Positions 48,887 to 59,484 are shown, counted from the first letter of the stretch. The stretch: DNA of 64,000 nucleotides from Leucobacter denitrificans (GCF_014396385.1 NZ_CP060716.1:806001-870000), one strand, 5' to 3'. Numbers and translations: made by a program. The notes: generated by a model not told the origin, from the letters alone.

Positions 48887-50013
48887 TACTCAGCCGCCTG
48901 GCGTATCACTCGAGGGCCAATGCCCACGAGAATCTCATAGTTGATCGTGCGCATGAGTCGCGACCATACCTCAATAGCGGGATACCCACGCTCTGGGTCG
49001 CCAAACAGCACCACCGGTTCGCCGAGCTCGACGCGACCCGCAAGTGGCCCGACGTCGACGATGAACTGATCCATACCGATGCGACCGACGATCGGGCGCG
49101 GCTCCCCCGCAATCGTCACCCAAGCGCCGTTTCCGTTGAGCGCACGCGGCATGCCGTCAGCGTACCCAATCGGCACGAGTGCGAGCGTCGTCGCAACCTC
49201 GCACACATGGTTGAAGCCATATGAAACACCGGTGCCCGCAGGTACTCCGCGCAGCGCAACAATCTCAGAACGCAGCGTCATCGCGGGAACTAAGCCCAAC
49301 TGCGCCGAGGTCTTCTCGACAAAAGGACTCAACCCATACGCCGCAAGCCCGACGCGCACTGTGTTGTAGTGAAGCTTCGGCCGAGAGAACGTAGCCGCGC
49401 TTGCAGCGAGGTGGATCATCTCAGGCTCGGACCCAGCCTCACGCAACATGCGTACTGCTTCGTCAAACACCTCGCCCTGTGCGTGGTCGGCTTCTTCCCC
49501 CGCGTTCGCAAGGTGGCTAAAGATGCCGCGGACACGCACGAGCCCCTCGCGTTCAAGTTCAGCGCCACGGGCGAACAGTGTCTCCCACTCTTCCTTGGCC
49601 GCACCGTTGCGGCTCAAGCCCGTATCTACCTTGAATTGCAGAGTCGCCGTCGTGCCAAGTTCTTTCGCCGCCGCCGCAAGCGCCTCGAGATGCGAGAGAC
49701 GACTCACTCCCACCTCAATCGATGCCGAGATTGCCGGAGCAAAATCTACGCGCGGACCGTGGAGCCAGCACAGCAGTGGCGCAGTCACACCGGCGTCACG
49801 CAGCTGCAGCGCTTCTTCGAGATCTGCCGTGGCAATCATCGTCGCGCCGCCGCTCATCGCTGCCTCGGCCGCAATCACCGCACCGTGACCGTATCCGCAG
49901 GCCTTCACAACGACGATGATCTGACCGCCAGAGGTGACCTCACTGATCCTACGCACATTGTGGTGGATCGCCTCAATCGATACCTCGGCCACACGCATAT
50001 TTCCGGTTCTCAT
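48886..50013 (-). CDS. alr: Alanine racemase
   Basis: PLP enzyme making D-alanine for peptidoglycan. 375 residues. The PLP lysine is in VVVKACGYGHGA (usual motif VVKADAYGHG, with Cys-Gly for Asp-Ala here); ATADLEEALQLRDAG, NPxGM-like region GRIGMDQFIVDVG, and PAIEVWSRLMRTINYEILVGI near the end are present; the second catalytic residue is the Tyr of GVSYGFNH. Start ATG overlaps the acpS stop (TGATG); a second ATG five codons on is possible. Confidence 0.95.
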   Translation of the reverse strand: MRTGNMRVAEVSIEAIHHNVRRISEVTSGGQIIVVVKACGYGHGAVIAAEAAMSGGATMIATADLEEALQLRDAGVTAPLLCWLHGPRVDFAPAISASIEVGVSRLSHLEALAAAAKELGTTATLQFKVDTGLSRNGAAKEEWETLFARGAELEREGLVRVRGIFSHLANAGEEADHAQGEVFDEAVRMLREAGSEPEMIHLAASAATFSRPKLHYNTVRVGLAAYGLSPFVEKTSAQLGLVPAMTLRSEIVALRGVPAGTGVSYGFNHVCEVATTLALVPIGYADGMPRALNGNGAWVTIAGEPRPIVGRIGMDQFIVDVGPLAGRVELGEPVVLFGDPERGYPAIEVWSRLMRTINYEILVGIGPRVIRQAAE

Positions 50014-50375
50014 CAGCTGGCACCCCCACCTTCAAGAACAACAAACGCCGTTGCGATTCCTGCCTCGTGCGTCATCGTGAGGTGAATCCGATCTGCCCCT
50101 CGGGTGCGCAGCACCGACTCGAGCGCGGGGTTCATAACGAACTCTGGCGCCCGGCGTTCGTCGCGGGTCACCTCGAAATCACCCCAAGTGAGGTGCCACG
50201 AATCGCCGAGTGCCTTGATCAGTGCTTCACGTGCGGCGAATCGCGCCGCAAGCGAGTGCCCAGCGAGCGACTGCTCTTGCGCGCTGAACAGGCGAGCGCG
50301 CAGCTTCGGAGTGCGCTCGAGCTGCCGCTCAAAACGCGCTATGTCGACCATGTCGACCCCGATGCCGACAATCAC
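50013..50375 (-). CDS. acpS: Holo-[acyl-carrier-protein] synthase
   Basis: Moves 4'-phosphopantetheine from CoA to apo-ACP. 120 residues, normal. IVGIGVDMVDIARFERQLER binds magnesium through its Asp, and LAARFAAREALIKALGD holds the conserved Glu and Lys. Its CoA supply begins with coaA on the other side of glmS. GTG start overlaps the glmS stop (GTGA); the stop overlaps alr by one base. Confidence 0.96.
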   Translation of the reverse strand: MIVGIGVDMVDIARFERQLERTPKLRARLFSAQEQSLAGHSLAARFAAREALIKALGDSWHLTWGDFEVTRDERRAPEFVMNPALESVLRTRGADRIHLTMTHEAGIATAFVVLEGGGAS

Positions 50376-52222
50376 TCGACTGTTACCGATTTCGCGAGGT
50401 TTCGCGGCTGGTCAACATCGAGACCCTTCGCAGTCGACAGTTCGAGTGCGAACCACTGGAGCGGCACCACCTGAAGAATCGGGTCGAACAGTGCGTCGGA
50501 GAGCGGCAGGCGCACAACGTCGTCTGTGTACGGGAGAACCGCGGTGTCGCCCTTTTCGACGATCGCAATCACTCGCGCACCGCGAGCACGGATCTCTTGA
50601 ATGTTCGAGACGACCTTCGCGTGCATGAGCGGCGAGGTGCGGGGGCTTGGCACAAGCACGAAAACTGGCTGGCCGTGATCAATGAGCGCAATCGGACCGT
50701 GCTTGAGCTCACCAGCCGCGAACCCCTCAGCGTGGATGTATGCGATCTCTTTGAGCTTGAGCGCACCCTCAAGTGCTGCCGGGTACCCGACGTGACGGCC
50801 GAGGAAGAGCACCGAGCGCGTATCCGCCATCCAGTGTGCGAGTTGGGCAATCTGCTCGTGCGTCGCTACAGCCTCTGCCATCTTCTCAGGAAGCGTCTCG
50901 AATTGGCGTACGGCCTCAGCTTCGGCGTCAGCCGCAAGCGTTCCCCGCACGCGGCCAAGATGCAGGCCAATCAGATACAGCGCCGTAATTTGCGCCACGA
51001 ATGCCTTCGTTGATGCCACTGCGACTTCGGGCCCAGCGTGCGTGTACACCGCCGCATCCGATTCCCTGGGAATCGTCGCGCTCTGCGTGTTACACACCGA
51101 TACCGTCGTGACACCGCGCTCGATCGCGTACTTCACCGCCATCAGGGTGTCCATCGTCTCCCCCGACTGGCTCACCGAGATCACCATAGTGCGATCCGTG
51201 AGCACCGGATCGCGGTACCGGAACTCGTGGCTGAGCTCGACCTGCACGGGCACCCGCGCCCACTGCTCAATCGCGTACGCGCCGATCATGCCAGCGTACG
51301 ATGCGGTGCCGCAGGCGATGATGATGATGCGATCCACCTCGCGCAAGCGCGGCTCACCCAACTCGGTGAGTTCAGGGATATCGACGTGACCATCGACCAG
51401 GCGACCGCGAAGCGTGTTTCCGATCGCATCGGGCTGCTCACTGATCTCTTTCGCCATGAAGGACGACCAGCCACCCTTGTCGGCCGCCCCTGCGTCCCAC
51501 TGGACTTCGTACTCCTCGAATTCGACGGGAGCCCCATCGAAATCGACGATACGAATAGCATCAGGTGTGATCACGGCGATGTTGTCTTCGTCGACCGCGA
51601 TCGCACGCCTTGTCGACGACACGAATGCCGCGACGTCGGAGCCGAGGAAGTTTTCTCCGTCACCGACACCGACGACGAGCGGCGAGTGGTGCCTCGCGGC
51701 AACAACCTTGCCCGGCTCATTCTGATGCATCGCGAGCAGCGTGAAGGTACCGTGAAGCCGCTTCACGACACGCCGAAACGCAGTTTCAAGGTCGCCAGTT
51801 TCTTGCACCTCTAAACCGAGAAGTGCGGCGACCACCTCAGTGTCGGTTTCGCTCTCAAGCTCAGCACCGCGACTGGTCACCTCGTCACGCAGCTCGGCGA
51901 AGTTCTCCACGATGCCATTGTGGATCACTGCGAGCCTGCCCTCATCACCCAGGTGCGGGTGCGCATTCACGTCTGTTGGCCCGCCGTGCGTAGCCCAGCG
52001 AGTGTGACCAATACCCGTACCGGTCGCCTCGAGAGGGCTAACCTCAAGCACCCCTTCGAGGTTCGCGAGCTTGCCAGCCTTCTTGCGCACCGACACGCCA
52101 CCTGCAGCGTCTATAACCGCAACGCCGGCGGAATCGTAGCCGCGGTACTCGAGCCGCCGCAGCCCGTTCAGCAGCGCTTCGACAGTATCATTCGGGCCGA
52201 CGTATCCAACGATTCCACACAT
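50372..52222 (-). CDS. glmS: Glutamine-fructose-6-phosphate aminotransferase
   Basis: First enzyme of the UDP-GlcNAc route: glutamine plus fructose-6-phosphate gives glucosamine-6-phosphate. 616 residues. MCGIVGYVG supplies the N-terminal nucleophile Cys2 after Met removal; class-II amidotransferase (1-235) with GHTRWATHG, then two SIS domains (ACGTASYAGMI and VISVSQSGETMDTL; later LFLGRHVGYPAALEGALKLKEI) and the ending LAKSVTVE. I start at Met before Cys2; the frame is open further but Cys must be residue 2. No glmS ribozyme is seen in the 32-base gap to coaA. Confidence 0.97.
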   Translation of the reverse strand: MCGIVGYVGPNDTVEALLNGLRRLEYRGYDSAGVAVIDAAGGVSVRKKAGKLANLEGVLEVSPLEATGTGIGHTRWATHGGPTDVNAHPHLGDEGRLAVIHNGIVENFAELRDEVTSRGAELESETDTEVVAALLGLEVQETGDLETAFRRVVKRLHGTFTLLAMHQNEPGKVVAARHHSPLVVGVGDGENFLGSDVAAFVSSTRRAIAVDEDNIAVITPDAIRIVDFDGAPVEFEEYEVQWDAGAADKGGWSSFMAKEISEQPDAIGNTLRGRLVDGHVDIPELTELGEPRLREVDRIIIIACGTASYAGMIGAYAIEQWARVPVQVELSHEFRYRDPVLTDRTMVISVSQSGETMDTLMAVKYAIERGVTTVSVCNTQSATIPRESDAAVYTHAGPEVAVASTKAFVAQITALYLIGLHLGRVRGTLAADAEAEAVRQFETLPEKMAEAVATHEQIAQLAHWMADTRSVLFLGRHVGYPAALEGALKLKEIAYIHAEGFAAGELKHGPIALIDHGQPVFVLVPSPRTSPLMHAKVVSNIQEIRARGARVIAIVEKGDTAVLPYTDDVVRLPLSDALFDPILQVVPLQWFALELSTAKGLDVDQPRNLAKSVTVE

Positions 52223-52254
52223 ACGCGCAATTTTAGTGGCACGATAGGTGAACG

Positions 52255-53268
52255 ATGAGCCAAAAACACAGCGAAGCCCAAGCCACCGATGATTTGAGCA
52301 CAGAAACGGTGGGTCTTGATACACAAACGCTGATCCGCCCCGACCTCACCTCGCCGTTCACAGAGATCGACCGAGATGAGTGGGCACGACTTGCCGGCGA
52401 GACGCCGATGCCGCTGACTGAGCAAGAGGTCGACGCGTTTCGTGGGCTTGGCGAAGTGCTGGATCTCGTCGAAGTTTCTGAGGTGTATCGACCGCTAAGC
52501 CGCCTCATAAACCAGTATGCGATCGCCGCTCGCGAGATGCACCAGCGCACCAGAAAGTTCCTGCACCGCGAGAACGAACGACCGAGCACGTTCGTGATCG
52601 GTGTCGCCGGTTCTGTGGCTGTCGGCAAGTCAACGGTGGCTCGTATTCTTCGCGATTTGCTCGCCCGCTGGCCCGAAACGCCGAACGTGTCACTCGTGAC
52701 CACCGATGGCTTTCTTTACCCAAATGCCGAACTAGACAGGCGTGGGCTTACGGACCGAAAGGGATTTCCTGAGTCGTACGATCGGCGGGCCCTGCTTCGT
52801 TTCGTTTCGCAGGTGAAGTCTGGCATGCCTGAGGTTCGCGCACCCCACTACAGTCACCTGTTTTACGACATTATTCCCGGTGAGTACACCGTGGTCAGGC
52901 AGCCTGACATTCTCATTGTTGAAGGGCTCAACGTCTTGCAACCACCGTCAATGTCTCACCCGCTCGCCGTGTCAGATCTTTTCGATTTTTCTGTCTATGT
53001 TGACGCCCGCACAAGCGACATCGAGACCTGGTTCACCCGCCGGTTTCTCAAGCTGCGTGAGAGCGCGTTCGCTGATCCGAACTCGTTCTTCACGCGGTTC
53101 TCTCAGCAGAGTGAGGAAGACGCGATCGCGTTCGCCCACGACGTCTGGAAGAGCGTGAATGAGCCGAACCTCATCGAAAATATTCGGCCAACGCGCGCAC
53201 GGGCGACCCTTGTGCTGCGCAAAGAGTCAGACCACCGCGTGCAAAAGGTGCTGCTGCGCAAGCTGTAG
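52255..53268 (+). CDS. coaA: Type I pantothenate kinase
   Basis: Phosphorylates pantothenate, the first step of CoA synthesis. 337 residues. P-loop [17 protein letters not shown] (from about residue 119), [39 protein letters not shown] and [11 protein letters not shown] are typical; the N-terminal 25 residues are an unconserved tail. Divergent from glmS with 32 bases between starts, so its promoter must reach into glmS coding sequence. Convergent with glmM, 6 bases apart. Confidence 0.96.
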   Translation: MSQKHSEAQATDDLSTETVGLDTQTLIRPDLTSPFTEIDRDEWARLAGETPMPLTEQEVDAFRGLGEVLDLVEVSEVYRPLSRLINQYAIAAREMHQRTRKFLHRENERPSTFVIGVAGSVAVGKSTVARILRDLLARWPETPNVSLVTTDGFLYPNAELDRRGLTDRKGFPESYDRRALLRFVSQVKSGMPEVRAPHYSHLFYDIIPGEYTVVRQPDILIVEGLNVLQPPSMSHPLAVSDLFDFSVYVDARTSDIETWFTRRFLKLRESAFADPNSFFTRFSQQSEEDAIAFAHDVWKSVNEPNLIENIRPTRARATLVLRKESDHRVQKVLLRKL

Positions 53269-53274
53269 TGCGGA

Positions 53275-54624
53275 TCAGACCGCGAGGCGTTCCTTCACGA
53301 TAGCGGCTAGGTCGTCAGCGAGCTGCTGAGCGTGATCAACATGTGAGGCCTCAACCATCACGCGCACGACAGGCTCAGTGCCAGAGGGGCGAAGCAACAC
53401 GCGGCCGTTGCCAGCGAGCACCTCTTCGACCTGGCGAACTGCGGCCTGCAAGACCTCGTCGCTGCTTGCCTTCGTGCGATCCACACCGCGAACGTTGACC
53501 AGCACCTGCGGGTACACCTGCATGCACTCAGCGAGCTCGGCAAGTGACTTGCCAGTGCGAACAATCTCGGCCGCGATATGCAGGCCCGTGAGAATCCCGT
53601 CACCAGTTGTCGCGAACTCGCTCATGATCACGTGACCGGACTGTTCGCCACCAAGCGAATATCCGTGCTCGTTGATGGCCTCGAGCACATAGCGATCGCC
53701 TACACCGGTCTCGACAACATCGATACCGTTATCGGCCATCGCTAGCTTGAGACCAAGGTTCGACATAACAGTCGCGACAAGCGTGTTCTGCTCGAGCTTG
53801 CCCCGCGCAGACATCGACAGGGCAAGAATCGCCATGATCTTGTCGCCATCAATAAGATTGCCGGCCGCATCGACAGCGAGGCATCGATCTGCGTCACCAT
53901 CGTGAGCAATACCGAGGTCTGCCCCAACTTCAATGACTTTCGCTGCAAGCGGTTCGACATGCGTGGATCCCACGCCGTCGTTAATGTTCATACCATCGGG
54001 ATCATTGCCGATGACAGTCACCTTGGCGCCCGCGTCGCTAAATGCGTCAGGCGAGATACCAGAGGCCGCGCCATGAGCGCAGTCGAGCACTACGTGCAAT
54101 CCGGCAAGGCTCAACCCCTCGAGTGTGCCGAGCAAGTGCACGAGGTAGCGATCTTCGGCGTCGGCGAATCTGCGGATCCGACCAACCTCGAAACCGGTCA
54201 CCGCAACCGCAGGCTTGCTCATGGCAGCTTCGATGGCGTCTTCGACGTCGTCGGGGAGCTTGCGGCCACCCTCTGCGAAGAACTTGATGCCATTGTCGGG
54301 TGCGGGATTGTGTGAGGCAGACACCATCACACCAAAGTCGGCCCCCGTGTCTGCAACAAGGTATGCCGCAGCAGGTGTGGGAATCACACCAGCGTCAAGT
54401 ACATCGACTCCGGCCGCAGCGAGACCGGCCGACACAGCTGCCGAGATAAACTCGCCAGAGACCCGCGGATCGCGCGCAACGATCGCGGTAGCGCGACGGC
54501 TCTCGCTTCGGGCGTTACGCCCGAGAACGAGAGCCGCTGCGTGCGCGAGGCCGAGGGCCAGGTCTGCGGTGATGTCCACCCCAGCCAGGCCCCGCACCCC
54601 GTCGGTGCCAAACAGGCGTCCCAT
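53275..54624 (-). CDS. glmM: Phosphoglucosamine mutase
   Basis: Interconverts glucosamine-6-phosphate and glucosamine-1-phosphate, next after GlmS. 449 residues. [14 protein letters not shown] at the N terminus, the phosphoserine loop [18 protein letters not shown], metal loop [13 protein letters not shown], sugar loop GGEQSGHVI and C-terminal [17 protein letters not shown] are all intact. Follows rpsI by 18 bases on the minus strand, so rplM-rpsI-glmM is one unit. Confidence 0.97.
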   Translation of the reverse strand: MGRLFGTDGVRGLAGVDITADLALGLAHAAALVLGRNARSESRRATAIVARDPRVSGEFISAAVSAGLAAAGVDVLDAGVIPTPAAAYLVADTGADFGVMVSASHNPAPDNGIKFFAEGGRKLPDDVEDAIEAAMSKPAVAVTGFEVGRIRRFADAEDRYLVHLLGTLEGLSLAGLHVVLDCAHGAASGISPDAFSDAGAKVTVIGNDPDGMNINDGVGSTHVEPLAAKVIEVGADLGIAHDGDADRCLAVDAAGNLIDGDKIMAILALSMSARGKLEQNTLVATVMSNLGLKLAMADNGIDVVETGVGDRYVLEAINEHGYSLGGEQSGHVIMSEFATTGDGILTGLHIAAEIVRTGKSLAELAECMQVYPQVLVNVRGVDRTKASSDEVLQAAVRQVEEVLAGNGRVLLRPSGTEPVVRVMVEASHVDHAQQLADDLAAIVKERLAV

Positions 54625-54642
54625 TGAGGAACTCGCTCCTGT

Positions 54643-55122
54643 TTAGCGCTTCGAGTACTGAGGCGCCTTGCGGGCCTTCTTGAGACCGGCCTTCTTGCGC
54701 TCGATGACGCGAGCGTCGCGGCTGAGGAAGCCAGCCTTCTTGAGCGTTGGGCGGTTGTGCTCTGCATCGATCTCGTTGAGCGCACGTGCGATAGCGAGGC
54801 GCAGCGCACCTGCCTGGCCCGAGGGGCCGCCGCCAACGATGCGAGCGATCACGTCGTACGAGCCATTGAGCTCAAGCACGGTGAACGGGTCGGTGATGAG
54901 CTGCTGGTGCAGCTTGTTTGGGAAGTACTCAGCAAGCTCACGACCGTTTACGGTCATGGTGCCGCTGCCCGGAATGAGGCGAACACGAGCAATCGCACGC
55001 TTGCGACGGCCAACAGCAGCACCTGGAACGGTGAGTGCGGGGCGCGGAGCCTGGGTGGTTGCCTGCGATGCGGGGGTCTCGGTGGTGTAGCTCTCAGGGG
55101 CTACAGTCTGCTCTTCAGTCAC
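54643..55122 (-). CDS. rpsI: 30S ribosomal protein S9
   Basis: 159 residues. S9 core from about residue 34 ([30 protein letters not shown]) to the conserved basic end [18 protein letters not shown], which reaches the ribosomal P site. A non-conserved Thr/Ala/Pro-rich N-terminal tail of about 30 residues precedes it, as in other Actinobacteria. Start codon GTG. Lies 32 bases after rplM. Confidence 0.97.
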   Translation of the reverse strand: MTEEQTVAPESYTTETPASQATTQAPRPALTVPGAAVGRRKRAIARVRLIPGSGTMTVNGRELAEYFPNKLHQQLITDPFTVLELNGSYDVIARIVGGGPSGQAGALRLAIARALNEIDAEHNRPTLKKAGFLSRDARVIERKKAGLKKARKAPQYSKR

Positions 55123-55154
55123 GTTAAAGTCTCTCTTCTTCGTCTCTAGCGCGC

Positions 55155-55601
55155 TTACTGCGCAACCTGGTTGAAGGTGTATGGGGTGGGCTGCTGGGCA
55201 GCGTGCGGGTGCTCAGCACCTGCATAGACCTTCAGCTTGCGGAACAGATCTGCGCCAAGCGAGTTCTTGGGGAGCATGCCACGGATGGCCTTCTCAACAG
55301 CGCGCTGCGGGTTCTTCTCGAGAAGCTCGGTGTAGCTCACCGAGGTGAGGCCGCCCGGGAAACCCGAGTGACGGTATGCGCGCTTCTTGTCTGCCTTGTT
55401 GCCGGTGAGGACAACCTTGTCAGCGTTCACTACGATGACGTAGTCACCCATGTCCATGTGAGGAGCAAAGGTGGTCTTGTGCTTGCCGCGAAGCAATGCT
55501 GCGGCGTGCGATGCGAGGCGGCCGAGAACCACGTCGGTAGCGTCAATGACGATCCAATCGTGCTTCTGGTCAGCGGCCTTCGGCGAATATGTGCGAGTCA
55601 C
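55155..55601 (-). CDS. rplM: 50S ribosomal protein L13
   Basis: 148 residues. [36 protein letters not shown] start in pieces: [29 protein letters not shown], then [16 protein letters not shown] and [17 protein letters not shown]. The start is GTG 55601, giving the usual VTRTYSPK N terminus; further upstream the frame is open but not L13-like. The 143 bases before it separate it from truA and hold its promoter; TAAAGT on the minus strand at about 55735 is a weak -10 candidate. Confidence 0.96.
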   Translation of the reverse strand: MTRTYSPKAADQKHDWIVIDATDVVLGRLASHAAALLRGKHKTTFAPHMDMGDYVIVVNADKVVLTGNKADKKRAYRHSGFPGGLTSVSYTELLEKNPQRAVEKAIRGMLPKNSLGADLFRKLKVYAGAEHPHAAQQPTPYTFNQVAQ

Positions 55602-55744
55602 AATCGTGCTGCTTTCTGTCGAAATGGAGGAGTTCGTGAATCCCACTCCGATGCCGGTCTCGATCCATAACTGACTCGAGTTCCTGCGCGGTGGAGGGCT
55701 CAACAATTCGGGTGCATACGCACCAAGGATCTACTTTAGCACAG

Positions 55745-56620
55745 CTACTCACCTATTGCGTCCCGCCGAGCTCGAGTTTGCTCGGCACGCGCGGCGAGTT
55801 CGCTGGCATCGGGGTACACGATCTCTTCGAGCGACAGTCCGTGTGCGGGCATAACCGTGAACCTGCTTGTTCGTGAGCGTGCGTCACGCAGCTCGATGAG
55901 CTCATCGGAATCGATCCGCCCATGGCCGACCGCCACAACTGACCCCACGAGCGCCCGCACCATTGAATGGCAGAAGGCGTCTGCCTCAATTCGTGCCGCG
56001 TACGCCTCGTCATCTGTCTCACGCCAATCGAACACCAGCAATTCGCGCACCGAAGTCGCGCCCTCTCTCGCTTTGCAGAACGTCGCGAAGTCTTGCAGTC
56101 CGAGCAGTTGCTGCGAAACCTCTTGCATGAGTTCGAGATCAAGCTCGCGCGGCACTTCAGCAGTAAATCTCGCGGTAAGTGGATCTCGGCGCGCGCGCGC
56201 CGAACGCACCCGATATTCGTAGCGACGGCGAAGCGCGCCGAAGCGAGCGTCGAATTCCGCCGGTACCTCGTTCACCGAATGAATTGCGATATCGGGTGCG
56301 GATCGAGCCAACACCCCATTCAGTCGTCGAGTCATGAGCTGATCAAATGTCTGCACAGCTCCACCTGCTCGCTGGCTCCCACCCCACTTTGCGAACTGGT
56401 CGTGTGTCACATCGATGTGCGCAACCTGGCCTCGCGCGTGCACGCCAGCGTCGGTGCGTCCCCCGACAGTAAGCCTCACTCCCCCGGGCTCGGCGCGAAG
56501 CAGAGTCTCAAGTGCTGTTTCGATCTCGCCCTGTACGGTTCGCAGACCTGGTTGCACCGCCCACCCTGAGAAATCAGTGCCGTCATAGGCGAGGTCGAGT
56601 CTCAGACGGCGCGTTTTCAC
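55745..56620 (-). CDS. truA: tRNA pseudouridine(38-40) synthase
   Basis: Converts U38-U40 in tRNA anticodon arms to pseudouridine. 291 residues. RLDLAYDGTDFSGWAVQPGL at the N terminus and the catalytic Asp in VGGRTDAGVHARGQVAHID are clear; HSMVRALVGSVVAVGHG is the C-terminal block. Start codon GTG. It lies downstream of rplQ beyond a terminator hairpin, the usual neighbour order rplQ-truA. Confidence 0.96.
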   Translation of the reverse strand: MKTRRLRLDLAYDGTDFSGWAVQPGLRTVQGEIETALETLLRAEPGGVRLTVGGRTDAGVHARGQVAHIDVTHDQFAKWGGSQRAGGAVQTFDQLMTRRLNGVLARSAPDIAIHSVNEVPAEFDARFGALRRRYEYRVRSARARRDPLTARFTAEVPRELDLELMQEVSQQLLGLQDFATFCKAREGATSVRELLVFDWRETDDEAYAARIEADAFCHSMVRALVGSVVAVGHGRIDSDELIELRDARSRTSRFTVMPAHGLSLEEIVYPDASELAARAEQTRARRDAIGE

Positions 56621-56670
56621 ATGTCAATTCTGTCAGACCGACCGAAGCCAAGGGTAAAGCCACTAAAACG

Positions 56671-56710
56671 CAACTGTGCCCCGCAGGACAAACCTTGCGG
56701 GGCACAGTTG
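56671..56710 (-). terminator. Terminator after rplQ
   Basis: CAACTGTGCCCCGCA pairs perfectly with TGCGGGGCACAGTTG (56671-56685 with 56696-56710), 10-nt loop; on the minus strand it is followed by CGTTTTAG. Ends the alpha operon before truA. Confidence 0.88.
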
Positions 56711-56727
56711 CTATTGCTCGGAAAGAC

Positions 56728-57246
56728 TTACTCAGCCTTCTCCTCAGCAGCTTCCTCTGCGGGAGCCTCTGCTGCTTCTTCAGCAGGAGCTTCCTCAGCA
56801 GCTGCCTCTTCTTCGACCGGCGCCTCTTCGACTGCCTCAGCCTTCGGCTCTTCAGCCTTTGCTGCAGCCTTCTTTGGCTTCGGGTTCACTGGCTCGAGTA
56901 CGAGCTCGATGACTGCGAGAGGCGCGTTGTCGCCCTTGCGGAAACCAGTCTTGATGATGCGGGTGTAGCCACCTTCGCGGTTCTCAACAAGCGGTGCGAT
57001 CTCGGTGAAGAGCTCGTGCACGACCGACTTGTCGAGAATCTGGCGCATGACGCGACGACGTGCAGAAAGGTCTCCGCGCTTCGCAAAGGTTACGAGACGC
57101 TCGGCGACTGGCTGCAGACGCTTTGCCTTTGTCTCGGTGGTCTGGATTCGCTTGTGCTCGAACAGCTGAGATGCCATCTGGTTGAGCATGAGGCGCTCGT
57201 GAGCGGGGCCGCCTCCGAGGCGGGCGCCCTTTGTGGGCTTGGGCAT
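56728..57246 (-). CDS. rplQ: 50S ribosomal protein L17 with acidic tail
   Basis: 172 residues. The L17 core is residues 1-120 ([62 protein letters not shown]). A C-terminal tail of about 50 residues is almost only Ala, Glu, Pro and Lys; such tails are common in actinobacterial L17 and have no known fold. Directly follows rpoA (44 bases), before a terminator. Confidence 0.97.
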   Translation of the reverse strand: MPKPTKGARLGGGPAHERLMLNQMASQLFEHKRIQTTETKAKRLQPVAERLVTFAKRGDLSARRRVMRQILDKSVVHELFTEIAPLVENREGGYTRIIKTGFRKGDNAPLAVIELVLEPVNPKPKKAAAKAEEPKAEAVEEAPVEEEAAAEEAPAEEAAEAPAEEAAEEKAE

Positions 57247-57290
57247 GTGTGTACTCCTGTTGGTGTGCGATCAACGGCGACGCCGGATCG

Positions 57291-58277
57291 TTAGTTTGCG
57301 TCGTCCTCGTAGCTGTAGAAGTTGGTTCCGTCGAAGCCGGGAACCGCGTCCTTGAGCGAGAGGCCCATCTCGGCGAGCTTATCGCGCACCTCGAATACGG
57401 ACTTCTGGCCGAAGTTACGAATGTTCATGAGCTGGGCTTCCGAAAGCGCAACAAGTTCGCTCACGGTGTTGATGCCCTCGCGCTTGAGGCAGTTGTAGCT
57501 GCGGACCGAAAGGTCGAGGTCTTCGATCGGAATCGAAAGTTCGCCTTCGGCTGCAACCTCAACCGGTGCTGGGCCAATCTCGACACCCTCAGCTGCAGTG
57601 TTCAACTCGCGAGCAAGACCGAAGAGTTCAACCAGCGTGGAGCCAGCAGAGGCGATTGCATCACGAGGTGAAATAGCGGGCTTGGTCTCAACGTCAACCA
57701 CAAGGCGGTCGAAGTCGGTGCGCTCACCGGCACGAGTTGCCTCGACACGGTAGGTCACCTTGAGAACGGGCGAGTAGATCGAGTCAACCGGAATGCGGCC
57801 AACTTCAGCATCGTCGTTTCGGTTCTGCGCTGCTGAGACGTACCCACGTCCACGCTCGATGGTGAGCTCGAGTTCGAACTGCGCATCGTCGCCGAGAGTT
57901 GCAATTACGAGCTCTGGGTTGTGAACCTCGACACCTGCTGGTGCGGAGATATCAGCAGCTGTAACCTCGCCTGAACCGGTCTTACGCAGGTACGCGGTGA
58001 TCGGCTCATCGTGCTCGCTTGAGACCACGAGGCCCTTGATGTTCAGGATGATCTCAGTGACATCTTCGGTGACACCGGGGATCGTGGTGAACTCGTGAGC
58101 TACTCCCTCGAAGCGAACGCTGGTAACAGCGGCGCCGGGGATCGACGAGAGCAGCGTACGACGGAGCGAGTTACCGAGCGTGTAGCCGAAGCCGGGCTCG
58201 AGGGGCTCGATCGAGAAGCGCGAGCGGTACTCGGAGATTGATTCTTCAGTCAGAGTGGGGCGCTGTGCAATGAGCAC
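57291..58277 (-). CDS. rpoA: DNA-directed RNA polymerase subunit alpha
   Basis: 328 residues. N-terminal assembly domain (1-230; [31 protein letters not shown] in pieces such as [15 protein letters not shown]) and C-terminal DNA-contact domain (about 245-315; [39 protein letters not shown]). Start GTG. In many bacteria rpsD precedes rpoA; here rpsK does, with a 125-base gap that contains a CTGCGCTG/CAGCGCAG hairpin. Confidence 0.97.
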   Translation of the reverse strand: MLIAQRPTLTEESISEYRSRFSIEPLEPGFGYTLGNSLRRTLLSSIPGAAVTSVRFEGVAHEFTTIPGVTEDVTEIILNIKGLVVSSEHDEPITAYLRKTGSGEVTAADISAPAGVEVHNPELVIATLGDDAQFELELTIERGRGYVSAAQNRNDDAEVGRIPVDSIYSPVLKVTYRVEATRAGERTDFDRLVVDVETKPAISPRDAIASAGSTLVELFGLARELNTAAEGVEIGPAPVEVAAEGELSIPIEDLDLSVRSYNCLKREGINTVSELVALSEAQLMNIRNFGQKSVFEVRDKLAEMGLSLKDAVPGFDGTNFYSYEDDAN

Positions 58278-58402
58278 TTTGTTAGTTCCTTTCGCTGGAG
58301 TCCGCTATATGACTCATGCGGTAAGAGGGTGTTGGGAACGATCCGACAGGACCAGCGGCCCTGCCGGTGCTGCGCTGACGAACGCCAGCGCAGCAAAAAG
58401 AC

Positions 58403-58801
58403 TCAAACGCGACGACGCTTGGGTGGGCGGCAGCCGTTGTGCGTCTGCGGTGTGACATCGTTGATCGATCCGACCTCGAGGCCAGCGGCCTGAAGTGAGC
58501 GGATGGCCGTCTCGCGTCCCGAGCCGGGACCCTTAACGAACACGTCGACCTTCTTCATGCCGTGCTCTTGCGCCTTGCGCGCCGCAGACTCAGCGGCAAG
58601 CTGAGCGGCGAACGGGGTCGACTTACGTGAACCCTTGAAGCCGACGCCACCTGATGAGGCCCAGCTGATTACGGCACCGGTCGAATCGGTGATGGAAACG
58701 ATGGTGTTGTTGAACGTCGACTTAATGTGGGCCTGGCCCGCGACGACATTCTTCTTATCTTTGCGACGTGGCTTGCGCGCCGCCTGCTTAGGTGCAGCCA
58801 T
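58403..58801 (-). CDS. rpsK: 30S ribosomal protein S11
   Basis: 132 residues. [58 protein letters not shown] and the conserved C-terminal [18 protein letters not shown] are all S11. N-terminal 15 residues are basic. ATG follows rpsM by 47 bases. Confidence 0.97.
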   Translation of the reverse strand: MAAPKQAARKPRRKDKKNVVAGQAHIKSTFNNTIVSITDSTGAVISWASSGGVGFKGSRKSTPFAAQLAAESAARKAQEHGMKKVDVFVKGPGSGRETAIRSLQAAGLEVGSINDVTPQTHNGCRPPKRRRV

Positions 58802-58848
58802 TGGGTATTCTCCTGAAAACTCTGTGTGATGGTCGGTGGGTACCGGAG

Positions 58849-59217
58849 TTACTTCTTCTTACCGGCGACGGTACGCTTCGGTCCCTTACGGGTACGCGCG
58901 TTCGTCTTTGTGCGCTGACCATGCACTGGCAGACCACGGCGGTGGCGGAGACCTTGGTAGCTGCCAATTTCGACCTTGCGGCGAATGTCTGCTGCTACCT
59001 CACGGCGGAGGTCACCCTCAACCTTGAAGTTGGCCTCGATGTGATCGCGAAGCTGAACGAGCTGCTCGTCAGTCAGATCCTTGACGCGGACATTGCCGTC
59101 GATCCCGGTATCAGCGAGTGTCTTGAGCGCGCTCGTGCGACCAACGCCATAAATATAAGTGAGCGCAATCTCTACGCGCTTGTCGCGCGGGATGTCTACG
59201 CCTGCAATACGTGCCAT
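58849..59217 (-). CDS. rpsM: 30S ribosomal protein S13
   Basis: 122 residues. [27 protein letters not shown], and the C-terminal [27 protein letters not shown] region in pieces identify S13, which lies at the head of the small subunit and bridges to the large one. It lies 150 bases after rpmJ; that gap holds a small TCGGGC/GCCCGA hairpin and nothing else I can name. Confidence 0.97.
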   Translation of the reverse strand: MARIAGVDIPRDKRVEIALTYIYGVGRTSALKTLADTGIDGNVRVKDLTDEQLVQLRDHIEANFKVEGDLRREVAADIRRKVEIGSYQGLRHRRGLPVHGQRTKTNARTRKGPKRTVAGKKK

Positions 59218-59367
59218 GCTTGGCTCTCCTTGCGGATTGGTGGAGGTGTGGTGCGCATCGGGGGATCGGGCCTCCGCCCGAGGTGTCCTCCAGTTAGCCT
59301 GGATTCTTCGATGCGCTGGTGTGTTATTGAATTATTGAATCTGCATGCGCCACAAGGGCGCAAAGAG

Positions 59368-59484
59368 TTATCCCTGACGCTGCTTGTGACGGGGGTTGCT
59401 CTTGCAGATCACCATGACGCGGCCGTGACGGCGGATCACCTTGCAGTGATCGCAGATTGGCTTGACGCTTGGCTGGACCTTCAT
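59368..59484 (-). CDS. rpmJ: 50S ribosomal protein L36, zinc-ribbon form
   Basis: 38 residues. It begins [17 protein letters not shown], continues [16 protein letters not shown] and ends KQRQG. Cys11, Cys14, Cys27 and His33 form the zinc ribbon of the C-plus form. The infA-rpmJ-rpsM-rpsK order is the normal one. Confidence 0.97.
   Translation of the reverse strand: MKVQPSVKPICDHCKVIRRHGRVMVICKSNPRHKQRQG

Noticed and set aside
52223..52254. glmS ribozyme upstream of glmS
   Set aside because: The gap to coaA is only 32 bases, far too short for the ribozyme, and no core sequence is seen.
56728..56880. Ala/Glu-rich end of rplQ as a frameshift or separate gene
   Set aside because: Frame is continuous with L17 and such tails are frequent in Actinobacteria.
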